Source of the DNA: Littorina saxatilis
Taxonomy: Eukaryota > Mollusca > Gastropoda > Littorinimorpha > Littorinidae
NCBI RefSeq assembly: GCF_037325665.1
Contig: NC_090247.1
Span: 23,901,180-23,965,179 of the forward strand
Reading direction: 5' to 3'
DNA length: 64,000 bases
The position numbers and the translations under genes are program-made. Positions 1 through 36,289 of the stretch are shown here, piece after piece. How positions within the stretch are numbered: the stretch's first letter is position 1; each line of letters starts with the position of its first letter. The notes beneath the pieces were generated by a model that was not told the DNA's origin, made no database searches, and saw only the letters and a program-made list of their open reading frames with translations.

Positions 1-18
1 ACGGTTTGACTGTTTCAG

Positions 19-24141
<24,123 letters not shown>

Positions 24142-24144
<3 letters not shown>

Positions 24145-24335
24145 GCTTAGGATCGCTTGCCCGTGGGAAAGCTTGGGATCACTTGCCCGTGGGATCAAGT
24201 CTCATGGCAAAGCTTGGGATCACTTTCCCGTGGGAAGCCTGTAACAAGGCTTGAGCTTGGGATAACTTTCCCCTGGGAAGGCCTGTAACAAGGCTTAAGC
24301 TTGGGAATCACTTTCCTCTGGGAAAGCCTGCAGCA
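24142..24335. repeat. Degenerate repeat copying the gene 1 stop region
   Basis: AACAAGGCTTAAGCTT, the last codons and stop of gene 1, recurs at about 24243 and 24289 (as AACAAGGCTTGAGCTT and AACAAGGCTTAAGCTT). Between the copies are GGGATCACTT and CCCGTGGGAA units. It lies in the 3' UTR. Confidence 0.8.
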
Positions 24336-24691
24336 GGAGTGCAGCACTCAGTAGTCTGCGTTTTGTAGCTAAGTGTATGCAATCTAACATATTTGTGTTG
24401 TACTTTGGTCTTGTGGCAGCAATGGTTGTGTACGTGTGCCTGCTGCAACCTTGGGGGCGTAGCTTAGTGTTAAGAGCATCTGTCTTCACAAAATGCAATC
24501 TCTGTCTGGGTGTGCTGACTATTGTTTACATTTCTCATCACATTCTTATGTCATTAACTGTGAGTAGAATGTTTAAAACTTGATCCAGTTTGAAGGCGAA
24601 GATTGTCTGTACGCTTTGCTGTCTCCAGTCCAATTGGGGGCACAGTAATAGCATAACTTAGTGTTTCACTCGTCCATTGTCCGACAGGAGA

Positions 24692-24693
<2 letters not shown>

Positions 24694-24783
<90 letters not shown>
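24694..24783. repeat. (CAT)n microsatellite
   Basis: Thirty uninterrupted ATC/CAT trinucleotides in the presumed 3' UTR of gene 1. Confidence 0.98.
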
Positions 24784-27274
24784 ACTTAGTGTTAAGCGCA
24801 TTTTGCTTGAGTTAAGAACATGCCGACTCTGTGTGTATGCCAATACCCCCATGAGCACAACTTGTACGAGAGCAGCATACAATTCTCAGAGGGCAGCAGC
24901 ATTAGATTTAAAATTAATACTTACTCTGCCCTCTGTGTAATGCATACATGATTTTCACGGCTGGTATCCAATTTTTAAGACCTTGATTTTTGTTTTGTTT
25001 TAAATTCTCTGTTCACCACCTCTGTTAATTTAGAATCCCTGTCTTTTAAAACCTGACTTGCTCACATGTTTTTAGATGCTAAAAAGGAGGGCTCTCCACA
25101 GTATCTGTGCTCATTTCAGTAAGTTCTCTTCCATTTCTGAGTGTCATTGCTTTTATTTTCTCGCTATTGATGAAACCCATACAACCTGAGAGCCACATTG
25201 CTGTAGTTTTGGAAAAGTTTAATGCTTCTTTGGAATGGTTTGAGTAAATTACTATTCTGTTCATAAATTGTGAATGTAAACCATAATTGCCACTCGCACA
25301 CACAGACTGTTACAGTGTTGTGTGTGTTGTTTCTCTAGTGTGGGACTAGAATAACCCTTCGTGCGTGTGTCACCTTTGTTAACATTTATAGTGGTATGAA
25401 CTGATCCCTGGAAGAGCTTGTTGAAACTCACTGTTTGATACCACTGGTGATATGCAGGGACTGGTGATATGCAGGGAAGTCTATCTCATACCACTAGTGA
25501 AATGCAGGGAAGTCTATCTCCTGCTTTGGAGCTATGTAAATCACACACAGGAAAAATGGAAGAAATGAGTGTCTATCTCTACATTTCTGTTGATGGCAAG
25601 AGAGATAACTTTCACACACCCAGTGAACAATAACCTCTGGAAGTGTTATCAGTAACTACAAAGAAAATGCACAGACCATGTGGCTCTTGTTTCTTATTTC
25701 TTTGTCTCTTTTATTTTGTCTCCTCCCCTTCCATGCTCCTTCCTCCAACCCCTGTCACATCTCTCTTCATCTTTCTCACAATCACATACACATTTAAAAC
25801 CATCACGGAGAATTTATTATCTGTTCCAAAAATCTTTCTCAGGCAAGGGTGTAGGAACCTAAATGAACACAGTAAAGACAGTATTAAATAACCATGGAGT
25901 GGCATGCTATACCTGCCAGAGGTAAACGTCATCTGCAAACCATGTTCACCCGTTAACTCAGGAATTGTCAGCATCCTATTGTGTAGGCAGCATTTTTACC
26001 TGACAGGTATAGAGTGAACCCTGCGCTCACCTTGTGTGGTCAATTCAGAGCAACCTGTCACGCTTAGCTCACCTGTATCGACAGAAATGTTTGTTCCACA
26101 TTAAGAAAGACACATCATATTGTTTCTGTGGACAGTGTGTGCGATCACTAAAGATAAACGTCAGTCATGCTTACCACACCAGTGACTACAGAAATGTGTG
26201 TTCCGCATTAAGAAAGACTTGTTACAATGTGTGTCAGTGGACTTTGGCTTTTACCTGAATTGTTAGCTGTTCCTCATGTTTTTGTGGACAGTGCGTGCGA
26301 TCTTTGCAGATAAATGTCAGTCGTGCTCCGCACACCTGTGACTACAAGAACTCTTATTTCTTGCCAATAAAAGGAAGACGTTTTTTAGCATGAGTGTACA
26401 GGATTGGGTTAACTTGGACATGCTTGTTGCTTGCATGGGAGGTAACTCATAACTGGTCTTTTCTGCTGCACTGTGTTCAATGGTTTTGCGTCTGTTTTAA
26501 AGCGGGGGTTGTCAACTGAATGAATGCAGGCTATCATTCCAGCAGAGGGGTGAGTGATTCTGGCTTGGGTATTTCACTAAAACAAGTACTGGCTTGGTAC
26601 TGGGTACCACTTAAGTTTATTTATATCTCAATAGGGTCGGCCATTGTTGTAACAGTTTCTGGCTTGACTTTGTGGCAGGTACTTTGACTAAAGTAGCACA
26701 CCAGATGACATTTTTCACTGGTGCACAGAATTTATTATGTAAATGCATGTATTCCTATGTGCTGCATTTTTGATTGCCATGGCCTGGGTAAATTTTATTT
26801 TGTATTCTTGGTTTTAAAAACCGGCGCTGTACATTTTTTTTACTTGTTATACAAAACAAATTCCATATAATTTTTGTGTGAGTTTGCGCTTTTGACTCTT
26901 ATTTGATTTTTGAAGTGATTATGTTAAGAGTTGTGATGATTGTTTATGGCTATTGTATGCTGCAGGGTGTTTCTTGTTTGGGGCTGAACAGGGAAGAGTC
27001 CATTGTTATCATTTGACAGTCTGGCCATTCTGCTTTCACCATTTTTTCACAACTTGTTTTTGAAGTGAAGATTAATCAGGTTAACGTGTGTGTAGGGCTT
27101 GTTACTGAAAAATCTCATGTTGAGACCCAAGCCGTGTTTGAACCAACAAGAAAGCTGAAGTATGCACAGAACATGTAGGGGCACGCTTGTTGCCTTGCTT
27201 TTCTGGGTGATGAACGCTATTGTTTTCCTTGTGCTAGCATCTTGACAGTAGATAGCTTCATTGTACACTTGGTG

Positions 27275-27560
27275 TTCATTGCTGTGTGTATCGCACTCTG
27301 TGTATCTGACACTCCGTGTATCTGATACTCTGCTTGGTGTCTGTTGCTGTCTGTTTGATGTCTGTCGCTGTGTGTATCTCACGCTGTGTATCTGTCACTC
27401 TGTGTATCTGACACTCTGTGTATCTGATACTCTGCTTGGTGTCTGTTGCTGTCTGTTTGATGTCTGTCGCTGTGTGTATCTCACTCTGTGTATCTGACAC
27501 TCTGTGTATCTGACACTCTGTGTATCTGATACTCTGCTTGGTGTCTCTCACTGTGTCAGT
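27275..27560. repeat. TCTGTGTATCTGACAC-type tandem repeat
   Basis: A short unit (CTCTGTGTATCTGACA) and a longer one with GCTTGGTGTCTGTTGCTGTC alternate. It is repeat-derived open sequence, not a gene. Confidence 0.85.
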
Positions 27561-28354
27561 GTGTGTATAATGCTCAATCTGCTCAGTGTTTTATTGCTGT
27601 GTGTATCTGATACTAATGCTGCGAGTCAGTATTTGATATCCTTTGAAGTGTGTAGACGACTGCAATGTTGTGTATTTGCTATTCTGCTATTCTATCAGTC
27701 GTTGTTACTGCATGTCGGTCTCTATTAGGTGTCTTGGATGATGTGTAACTGCTATCCTGCTGTGTTTTTCTTGGATATCAGCAATGAATTTTTATTAAAC
27801 TTTACGTCGAGCTCTTATTCTGTCCAAGATGCTTGGGCATTTTATACACTGCAATTAATGCTCCTTACTCTCTGTGAGTGAAATCCTGTCGTCGGTCTGT
27901 ATGTTGTTCTAACGTTCCGCTTGCTGCGCTGTAAAGTGGCCATGTATGTTTGTATGCATTTTATACTTGATGTATTTTTATACTCTTTTTTTACTGAAGG
28001 CTTTTGCTCCTTTTTTACTTGAAATCTTGCTGAGTATTTTTCTAATTGACTTGATTGTGTTTCTGCACATTGTGCAAAAGCCTTTTCCAGTAGCTGATTC
28101 TTTGTACAAGTTGATTTGCTTCTCACTTGTGAAATTGTTAAAGTGTAAATTAATCAATGTTCGTGAGTGATGTCTGTGGTTTTGTAGTTGGAGGTTAGGA
28201 TGTAGTGAGTACAGGTTGGGGTGTCCTATCAAATAAAAAAAATTAAAAATTGCATTTAAAACAAAGAAGTTAATAAATTGTAGCTTGGTCGGCAGGGACC
28301 TTTCACGATGGAGTGAACTTTCTCTGACCTTGACCCAAGTAACTGGTGCTGTTT

Positions 28355-28645
28355 GGGTTTGTTTGTTTGTTCGTTCATGGGCTGAAACTCCCACGGCTTT
28401 TACGTGTATGACCGTTTTTACCCCGCCATTTAGGCAGCCAAACGCCGCTTTCGGAGGAAGCATCCTGGGTATTTTCGTGTTTCTATAACCCACCGAACTC
28501 TGACATGGATTACAGGATCTTTTTCGTGCGCACTTGGTCTTGTGCTTGCGTGTACACACGGGGGTGTTCGGACACCGAGGAGAGTCTGCACACAAAGTTG
28601 ACTCTGAGAAATAAATCTCTCGCCGAACGTGGGGACGAACGTTAT
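28355..28645 (-). mobile_element. SINE family B copy
   Basis: Nearly identical to 38724-38997: from a GTTTGTTTG tail through CATGGGCTGAAACTCCCACG to AAATCTCTCGCCGAACGTG. 5' truncated without the tRNA-like head seen at 53494. It abuts another SINE. Confidence 0.8.
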
Positions 28646-28649
28646 GTTA

Positions 28650-28975
28650 TATGAAGTCTTATATCGCGCGTGTATCTCCAGACTCAGACTCAAGGCGCAG
28701 GGATCTATTTATGCCATGTGAGATGGAAATTTTTACACAATACATCACGCATTCACATCGACCAGCAGATCGCAGCCATTTCGGCGCATATCCTACTTTT
28801 CACGGCCTATTATTCCAAGTCACACGGGTATTTTGGTGGACATTTTTTATCTATGCCTATACAATTTTGCCAGGAAAGACCCTTTTGTCAATCGTGGGAT
28901 CTTTAACGTGCACATCCCAATGTAGTGTACACGAACGTGCTGTTTGGGTCACATTCACCCCCCTCTACTCTTGAT
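28650..28975 (-). mobile_element. SINE family C body
   Basis: Its complement carries GTGCACGTTAAAGATCCCAC, GGGTCTTTCCTGGCAAAATT and GGAATAATAGGCCGTGAAAA, shared with the tRNA-headed SINE at 63650-64000. Long and relatively intact 3' half. Confidence 0.8.
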
Positions 28976-30791
28976 AAGCAACACCGCAGTAGGCCAGTCC
29001 ATAATTAATGGCGCCATGCGATTCTTGAGCATGACCAGTGATGCTAATAGTTTTGGCAGTCAGTTAATCATTTTTTCATTCATTGTTGCAAAAAGTGCAG
29101 TGGTCAAAGAAATGTAGGGAAAAGGAGTTGAATTTGATGCAAATCAGTGAAAAAAGAGACAGAAATTGTATAAATTTGCCCAAATAAGTGATTGTTTAAG
29201 CAAGCATCTTGCCTTTTATACTTAGGGTTGCCTGTTATTAAGTCTCCCCTTCAGCTTTGTTGATGTCATGACCAACGACTCGGACCGTACTTGCCATGCA
29301 GTCATTTACATTTTTGAAGAAGTATACTCCCGTACACTTGCCATATCGAAACTTTGTAATGAATTAACGCTGATAAAATGATATATATAATTTATTTCTC
29401 GTATTTTAAAGTGTTAAACATTAAAAGTTAACAAACAGCTATACAGTTGATTCATTGGATTTTATTGTTGTTGCTTTCTGAGATTTGCTCCAGTGGATAG
29501 CGTTATGTTTCTAGATATTTGAATGCTTTCTTTTGTGACAGTTTTATAAAACCTTTCAAATATGATGTGCAATATGGACATTCACATTGTTGTGGCATAT
29601 CTTTTGGCCATGACATTTTAATGATAGCATGGCAGCATGTTTTTTGTTATTTGGTTGATTTTGTGTGTGTATGGTTGGGAAGGACAGAGGCTCAATGTGT
29701 AGCGATGATAGATTGGTGTTTTCATTGTTTTCAGTAGGAGTGAGGGTAACATTGGATGTTTTCTGTGTTTTGACTTGACCTTAAAGGTATCTGTTAAAGT
29801 GTTAGTGTTGTGTTGTGCCGTGTGAAATGAAGCAGTAGCTGGACTACACTGGACAATAAAAGTGAAGGATATTGGGGGATTGTGCTACAGCTTTAAAAAA
29901 ACAAAACCCCAAAAATGCGTTAGCTGTAGCATGTGCAACGACAGGGAAAAAAGTGCCAGGGAACAATATTTTTGCAAACAGATTTTTTTATGTTGGAAAA
30001 GCCTTTTTGTGAAAGAGCTGTTTTCATCCGAACTTGTGTAGAGTTGAAAACCACCAAGTGTTAAACTGCAGTTGTTGTTTTAATGGGATTAAAGATTGTA
30101 GAGTTGGAAACCATCTCCTGTGACTAAAATGTAGTGATTTCATTTAAACAGTGTTGTGGGAGCCATGTCACAGGTCACATGTAAATAACGGAGGTCAATC
30201 AATGACCTTGGATGTAATGTTCGAACTAGATATGCGCATTTTTGGTCATACAAGGAGGTTATTTTGAACTGGCCTACATTAGTTTCTGATCAATACCATT
30301 GCATTGTTACACCCTTAAAAAAGTATCCTAAACTTCTTTTGGCCAGTATAGTATGAGTGTTGTATGGTCTCTTGCATACATTACGGATGGTATTTGTATT
30401 GTTTGGTGTATTCTACTAGAACCAGTAGTAGGCAGAGTGTTAATAATACCTCTTACATTTGTTCCGAAATGTATTAACATTGGTAGTGATGTTAGATTTT
30501 TGTGCTTTGTCTTGAAAACAGGTTTTATTGTGTCTGCCTTTGGATGTCATCTCTTAAATTATCAGTAGAAATAGGTTAATTGTCTAACGTATAACTGAAA
30601 GTATCAGTAGAAATAGGTTAATTGTCTAACTGAAATTATCAGTAGAAATAGGTCATTGACAAACAAATTATCAGTAGAAATAGGTCATTGACTAACTGAG
30701 AGTATCAGTAGATATAGGTAACTAACTAACTGCATCCAGGTTTTGTGGTGGCTTTTTTTTGTAGCAAGTGTGTGGTCGCGGGTTAAGGAGT

Positions 30792-30812
30792 GGGTTGGGG
30801 GGGGGGGGGGGG
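30792..30812. repeat. Poly(G) run
   Basis: GGGTTGG followed by about 15 G; low complexity. Confidence 0.9.
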
Positions 30813-31420
30813 TGATATAGGTGGATTAGCTTACTCACAGTGTACATGATGTAGTAATTACTTTTATAATAGCAACTGAAAGTGTTTTTTTGAAAGAGCA
30901 AATTACTTTGGTCAGTAGTGAATACAGGGGGAAATCAGGCGTGCTTTAAAAGCAGTCTTCTCTTTTCCTTGTGTGTAACACTCTTTTGTGTGTGTTGTTT
31001 TATTGTGTGTGTTTTTGGGTGGGGTGGGGTGGGGTGGGGATAGTGATATGGTGTTAAGATGCTATTGTTGTTGTTAAATATCAGCTTCAGAGTGATGTTA
31101 CAAGTCAATGTTGTTGCTGAGGCTGTGTACTGACATGCCAGCATGGCTGTTAGTGTTACATAATAGTTTACCAGCTCTTGCTGCTGTGTTTTTCTGACAG
31201 ATAGAGACTTTATTACATGCAGGCCAGTATAATCAACCAGTGGACAGCATGATTTGTATTGCTGGGTGTCGTTGCCAGCTGTAGTTTGGAAGTATTTATT
31301 TTTATGTGGCTAAAGATATGTTGATCGAGTGAAGGGGGTAGCAGATGGTATGAGTTCAATTTGTTTGATGGGCATTTTTGTATTTAGACAATAATTGTTA
31401 TAATGGGCATTTTTCTGAGA

Positions 31421-31794
31421 ACCCCCCGCGGGTTAGGGGGAAGAATTTACCTGATGCTCCCCAGCATGTCGTAAGAGGCGACTAACGGATTCTGTTTCTC
31501 CTTTTACCCTTGTTAAGTGTTTCTTGTATAGAATATAGTCAATGTTTGTAAAGATTTTAGTCAAGCAGTATGTAAGAAATGTTAAGTCCTTTGTACTGGA
31601 AACTTGCATTCTCCCAGTAAGGTAATATATTGTACTACGTGGCAAGCCCCTGGAGCAATTTTTTGATTAGTGCTTTTGTGAACAAGAAACAATTAACAAG
31701 TGGCTCTATCCCATCTCCCCCCCTTTCCCCGTCGCGATATAACCTTCGTGGTTGAAAACGACGTTAAACACCAAATAAAGAAAAGAAAGAAAGA
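31421..31794 (+). mobile_element. SINE family A copy 3
   Basis: Complete copy flanked by TTTTTCTGAGA (31410-31420 and 31795-31805). Confidence 0.93.
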
Positions 31795-32189
31795 TTTTTC
31801 TGAGACAGTGATTTGTAATAATGGGCATTTTAGTTGGCAATGATTTGTTTTATTGGAATTTTTCTTCACATCAGATGTGGCTGCAAACACCAGTAGCTGA
31901 TGAACAAAACTGACAAATATAAGTATAGTGTAAAAGAGATCAAATAACCAAAGGGAAGTAATTAAGCGCTCCAAATGCATGTGACGTGTAATGGATTAAG
32001 CGAGAGTTATACGGAATCAATCTCCTGGCACCAGAGAGAATAACAAGCATTGAAATGAACAAGCGACTTTCATCCTCAGTGTAAATGGAATGTAACTTAT
32101 TGATTTTCAAATAAAAATCAACATGTTTACATATATGCAAACTTTGAATTTGAAAGTTTAAAAATTCAGTTACAAGAGAACAGATAATA

Positions 32190-33033
32190 TATTATTATTA
32201 TTATTATTATTATGAACATTTGTGCGCCTAATCTAAATATAGCCCTAGGCGCTTACAAAATATAAAATACATAGTGAACATTATACGAAACACAAATCGA
32301 CAAGGACTCATACACTCACAGACAGGCGCACAGCGAGAACGCGACGCACTCACTCATACCAACTACAGGCACATGCATTCTAGACGGAAAAACAGTCGTA
32401 AATAAATAAATAAAGTATTGGATACATAAAGTTTGTTGAGAGAAGAAGAATAGAGCTGGAAAGGGAAGAAAAAGGAGAAAGAAAGAGACAGATCAAGGAC
32501 CAGCAGGAGAGGGTGATGTGTGGTCATTAACGGACTAGTGAGGGAAGAGGTGTGTTTTGAGTGAGGTTTTGAATGATTGCATAGATGTGGAGTGCCTGAG
32601 TGAATGCGGGAGTTGGTTCCAGATGGATGGGGCCTGGTAGGAGAAGGTGCGCTGGCCATATGTTTTGGTGCGTGCTGATGGTATCCTAAAAAGGCGGGTG
32701 TCTGCGGAGGATCTTAGGGAGCGAGAGGGGGAGTAGACATCAAGAAGGTCAGAAAGATAGCTAGGGGACGATAGATCAAAGTTTCTGAAGCAGAGTGTGG
32801 AGATCTTGAACTGAATCCTCTGTTGAACAGGCAGCCAGTGTAGGGTTTGAAGAAGAGGGGTGATGTGGTCATGCTTGGAAGAACGAAAGATGAGGCGGGC
32901 GGCATGATTCTGAACACGCTGAAGCTTTTCGATGATGTAGTTGGGAGAGCCAGATAGAATGGAATTGCAATAATCGAGTCGGGATAGGACAAAGGCGCAG
33001 AGCAGAGTTTTAGTTCTGGAATCTCGGGCTGTG
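32190..33033 (-). mobile_element. L2/CR1-type LINE, 3' portion
   Basis: On the - strand a frame of about 165 codons runs uninterrupted to TAG (32535-32537) with ARDSRTKTLLCAFVLSRLDY, QRVQNHAARLIF, HDHITPLLQTLHWLPVQQRI, SPSYLSDLL and APSIWNQLPHSLR. These motifs are diagnostic of the C-terminal reverse-transcriptase region of L2/Rex1/CR1 elements. A 3' UTR with AAGCGCCTAGGGCTATA and a (TAA)n tail follows. The element is 5' truncated. Confidence 0.88.
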
Positions 33034-33354
33034 CATAGAAAGCAGACGACACTGTGTACTGTTTCTGGTAAAGTGAAAAGTTTACACCGCCTGTTGCTTC
33101 GTTCACTGAGGCGTAGGTAACAAGACGTAACTTAGAAATTGCTTTTTGTATTTGATACACTATGACTGCTCTTGACCTGCTGACCAGACACAAATGATTA
33201 CAGTTGTTATTCTAACTCTACGTCTTCTTCTTCGTCGTTCACTTCGTCGTCTTCTGTATGAAAACAACACATTTAACCTTCAGATTATTAATAAGTCACA
33301 TACTGCAGATTGTTTTCAAATACTGTAATTTTGGGGGGGTATATTTGTTACTGG

Positions 33355-33721
33355 ACCCCCCACGGGTTAGGGGGAAGAATTTACCCGATGCTCCCCAGCA
33401 TGTCGTAAGAGGCGACTAAGGGATTCTGTTTCTCCTTTTACCCTTGTTAAGTGTTTCTTGTATAGAATATAGTCAATTTTTGTAAAGATTTTAGTCAAGC
33501 AGTATGTAAGAAATGTTATGTCCTTTGTACTGGAAACTTGCATTCTCCCAGTAAGGTAATATATTGTACTACGTTGCAGCCCCTGGAGCAAATTTTTGAT
33601 TAGTGCTTTTGTGAACAAGAAACAATTGACAAGTGGCTCTATCCCATCTCCCCCCTTTCCCCGTTGCGATATAACCTTCGTGGTTGAAAACGACATTAAA
33701 CACCAAATAAAGAAAGAAAGA
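33355..33721 (+). mobile_element. SINE family A copy 4
   Basis: Complete copy flanked by ATTTGTTACTGG (33343-33354 and 33722-33733). Confidence 0.93.
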
Positions 33722-34133
33722 ATTTGTTACTGGTACTTACTTTGGCAGCAGAAACAAAGCACTGATGTGCCACAGTTTGTGTTTTGCTGCTTTAAAAATA
33801 TTGAATATACATGTACATGTGTTCTATTTGTATTTGCGATAAGAGTTCTCTGTGAATAGTTGCTCAGTATAATTATATACCCATCAGGGTGTTGTTGATT
33901 TTTCAACGTTTTTGCTGTTCTTGTTATGCTGCTACTAATTAGTGATAGAAATATGTATGTGGTAGATCAGTGAATAAAATTCTCTTGGCTGTTTGCTGTT
34001 ACCTCTGTGTGTTTGTAGGTAGTGTGTGAGTTGAGTGTGTGGGCTCTGTATGACTATGAGTATTTGTGTGTTAATGTTTGAGAGAGAAGTTCGTGTGTGT
34101 GTGTGTCAATTGTGTGAGACAGAGACAGATCGA

Positions 34134-34544
34134 CCCCCCCGCGGGTTAGGGGGAAGGATTTACCCCTCCCTGGTCCCCCCGCGGGTTAGGGGGAAGAATT
34201 TACCTGATGCTCCCCAGCATGTCGTACAAGGTGACTAACGGATTCTGTTTCTCCTTTTACCCTTGTTAAGTGTTTCTTGTATAGAATATAGTCAATGTTT
34301 GTAAAGATTTTAGTCAAGCAGTATGTAAGAAATGTTAAGTCCTTTGTACTGGAAACTTGCATTCTCCCAGTAAGGTCATATATTGTACTACGTTGCAAGC
34401 CCCTGGAGCAATTTTTTGATTAGTGCTTTTGTGAACAAGAAACAATTAACAAGTGGCTCTATCCCATCTCCTCCCCTTTCCTCGTCGCGATATAACCTTC
34501 GTGGTTGAAATCGACGTTAAACACTAAATAAAGAAAGAAAGAAA
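34134..34544 (+). mobile_element. SINE family A copy 5, head duplicated
   Basis: Flanked by GAGACAGATCGA (34122-34133 and 34545-34556). The first ~40 bases (CCCCGCGGGTTAGGGGGAAG) occur twice, at about 34138 and 34177, both inside the duplication, so the head was doubled before or during insertion. Confidence 0.9.
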
Positions 34545-34957
34545 GAGACAGATCGAGAAAGAGAGATGGTGTGGTTGCACGGGTGAGACTGATTGTGTGT
34601 GTGTGTGTGTGCAGAAAAGAAGATGTAATTGGTAAAACATACTTCAAATGTTTCATCCTTGTCCCCTCTAAACTAACAGACTTCAGGGGGAAAAACACTC
34701 CCACACAAACAGAACACTGAATCATTTGGCTAAACCAGAAACATGTCTCTAGTGTGACCTGACTTACATGATCAAAAACAACAAAATAAAAGCAGATAAA
34801 GAATGTTTTCTTTAAACTGCGTGTGCAATTATTGACAAAAATGGTTGTGTGAAGAAAAAAGTTCAGGCAATCGTGCAGTTCAAAGGACAGCTCGTTGTTA
34901 TCTCCCTTGTCGGTCACTCTTTTGCATGTTGAGTCAAGCTTGTCCTTAGACATCAAG

Positions 34958-35048
34958 ATGGCGACCTTGAGAGGTGCTGTCGCTCTGTCGAAGGCACTGC
35001 GGCCGTTTATGCGCAAACATGGGCTTTCCACGACAGCAGTTCTAACCA
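34958..35048 (+). CDS. NDUFB8: NDUFB8 exon 1, start codon and presequence
   Basis: ATG to ACCA|gtgagt, phase 1 out. [17 protein letters not shown] has basic and hydroxylated residues and no acidic ones, as expected for a mitochondrial import signal. Confidence 0.9.
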
Positions 35049-35267
35049 GTGAGTGATTTTTTTCGCGTTTAAACTGAAAAATAAAGGTTGCAATGTCCAC
35101 AAGATAGAAATGTATAATCATTGTCGCTGTCGGTTCCACCGCTATGTTCTGCATGGATTCAGTCAGAGGACGGTGGTTGCTGCGGGGGTATCTGAAGGAA
35201 CTATTTCTACTTCGTTATTATGAAGAACACAGTAGATTCACAGGGACGTTCTCACTTGATGCTGCGC

Positions 35268-35315
<48 letters not shown>

Positions 35316-36242
35316 ACGCGTCTACAGGTAGGACGTCAGTCGGCCTTGTTGATCTCACAAAAACTCCATACTCATTGTCTGTTAACTTTACTGACAATAA
35401 TCCAATGTATATATCTACAGAAACCAGCTAGCTGTCAGTTTCAATGTCAGTGTTCTCTGTGTGCGGCAGACTGGAACAAGGACTGGAAGCCTGGCCCGTT
35501 TCCCCAAACAGCAGAGGAGCGTGCGGCAGCGGCCAAGCGCTACGGACTGAGGGTGGAGGACTATGACGTGTACGACAACGACGGCATGGGCTACGGTGAC
35601 TATCCCAAGCTGCCCTTCGCCTCTGGTGACTCCAGGGATCCCTACGAGGACTGGGACATCCCTGAGCTGAAGAGGAACTTTGGTGAACCGGTGAGGACGC
35701 TTAGAATCAGGCATAAAGGACACTTTGTAATTTACAGAAACTACCAGTACCACACATAGTGGTTTCAGAGAATTTGTGTCAATCAGAAACTACCACATGT
35801 TTCATGTTCTCTGTGTTATAAATAATAGTGATCAATTCTTTTCTCTCACCTAAACTTCCCACTTAAAATTAAGTAGAAGTGCAATGCCAAAGCACTGCAT
35901 ACCCCCAGCGAAGGACAAATCGCCTCGTTCTGTCTCTCGTTCTGTCTCTCTCTGTCGGTCTCTCTCTGTCGGTCTCTCTCTCTCTCACTCACACACACAC
36001 ACACACACATACTCACACACACATACTCACACACACATACGCGAACATACACACACACACACGGCTGTTCTCCCTCCCCCTTTCTCTCTCTCTCTCCTCT
36101 CTCTCTTTCTCTCTCTCTCTCTTGAACACACACACAAGCAAACAGGTTGTCGCAGGTTAACACAGGTTGTCGCGCACACATGGCGACATGCACACTCACA
36201 CAGTAACACAATCCTTCATATAGACAATCGCTGGTCTCCCCA

Positions 36243-36289
<47 letters not shown>

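Larger units (their letters stand above)
24336..34850. other. Interval between gene 1 and NDUFB8
   Basis: No host coding exon was recognised. Part is probably the 3' UTR of gene 1 (candidate AATAAA signals at about 26366, 29858 and 33974, none decisive). The rest holds SINEs, one LINE fragment and short repeats listed separately. 24.8-27.2 kb and 29.0-31.3 kb look like unique AT-rich sequence. Confidence 0.6.

Noticed and set aside
24445-24485. tRNA-like GGGGGCGTAGCTTAGTGTTAAG
   Set aside because: Resembles an A box, but no B box or closing acceptor stem follows.
27978-28595. 205-aa frame (-)
   Set aside because: Half of it is the SINE B body (shared with 38695-39117 and 53614-54147) joined to unique DNA; no conserved protein.
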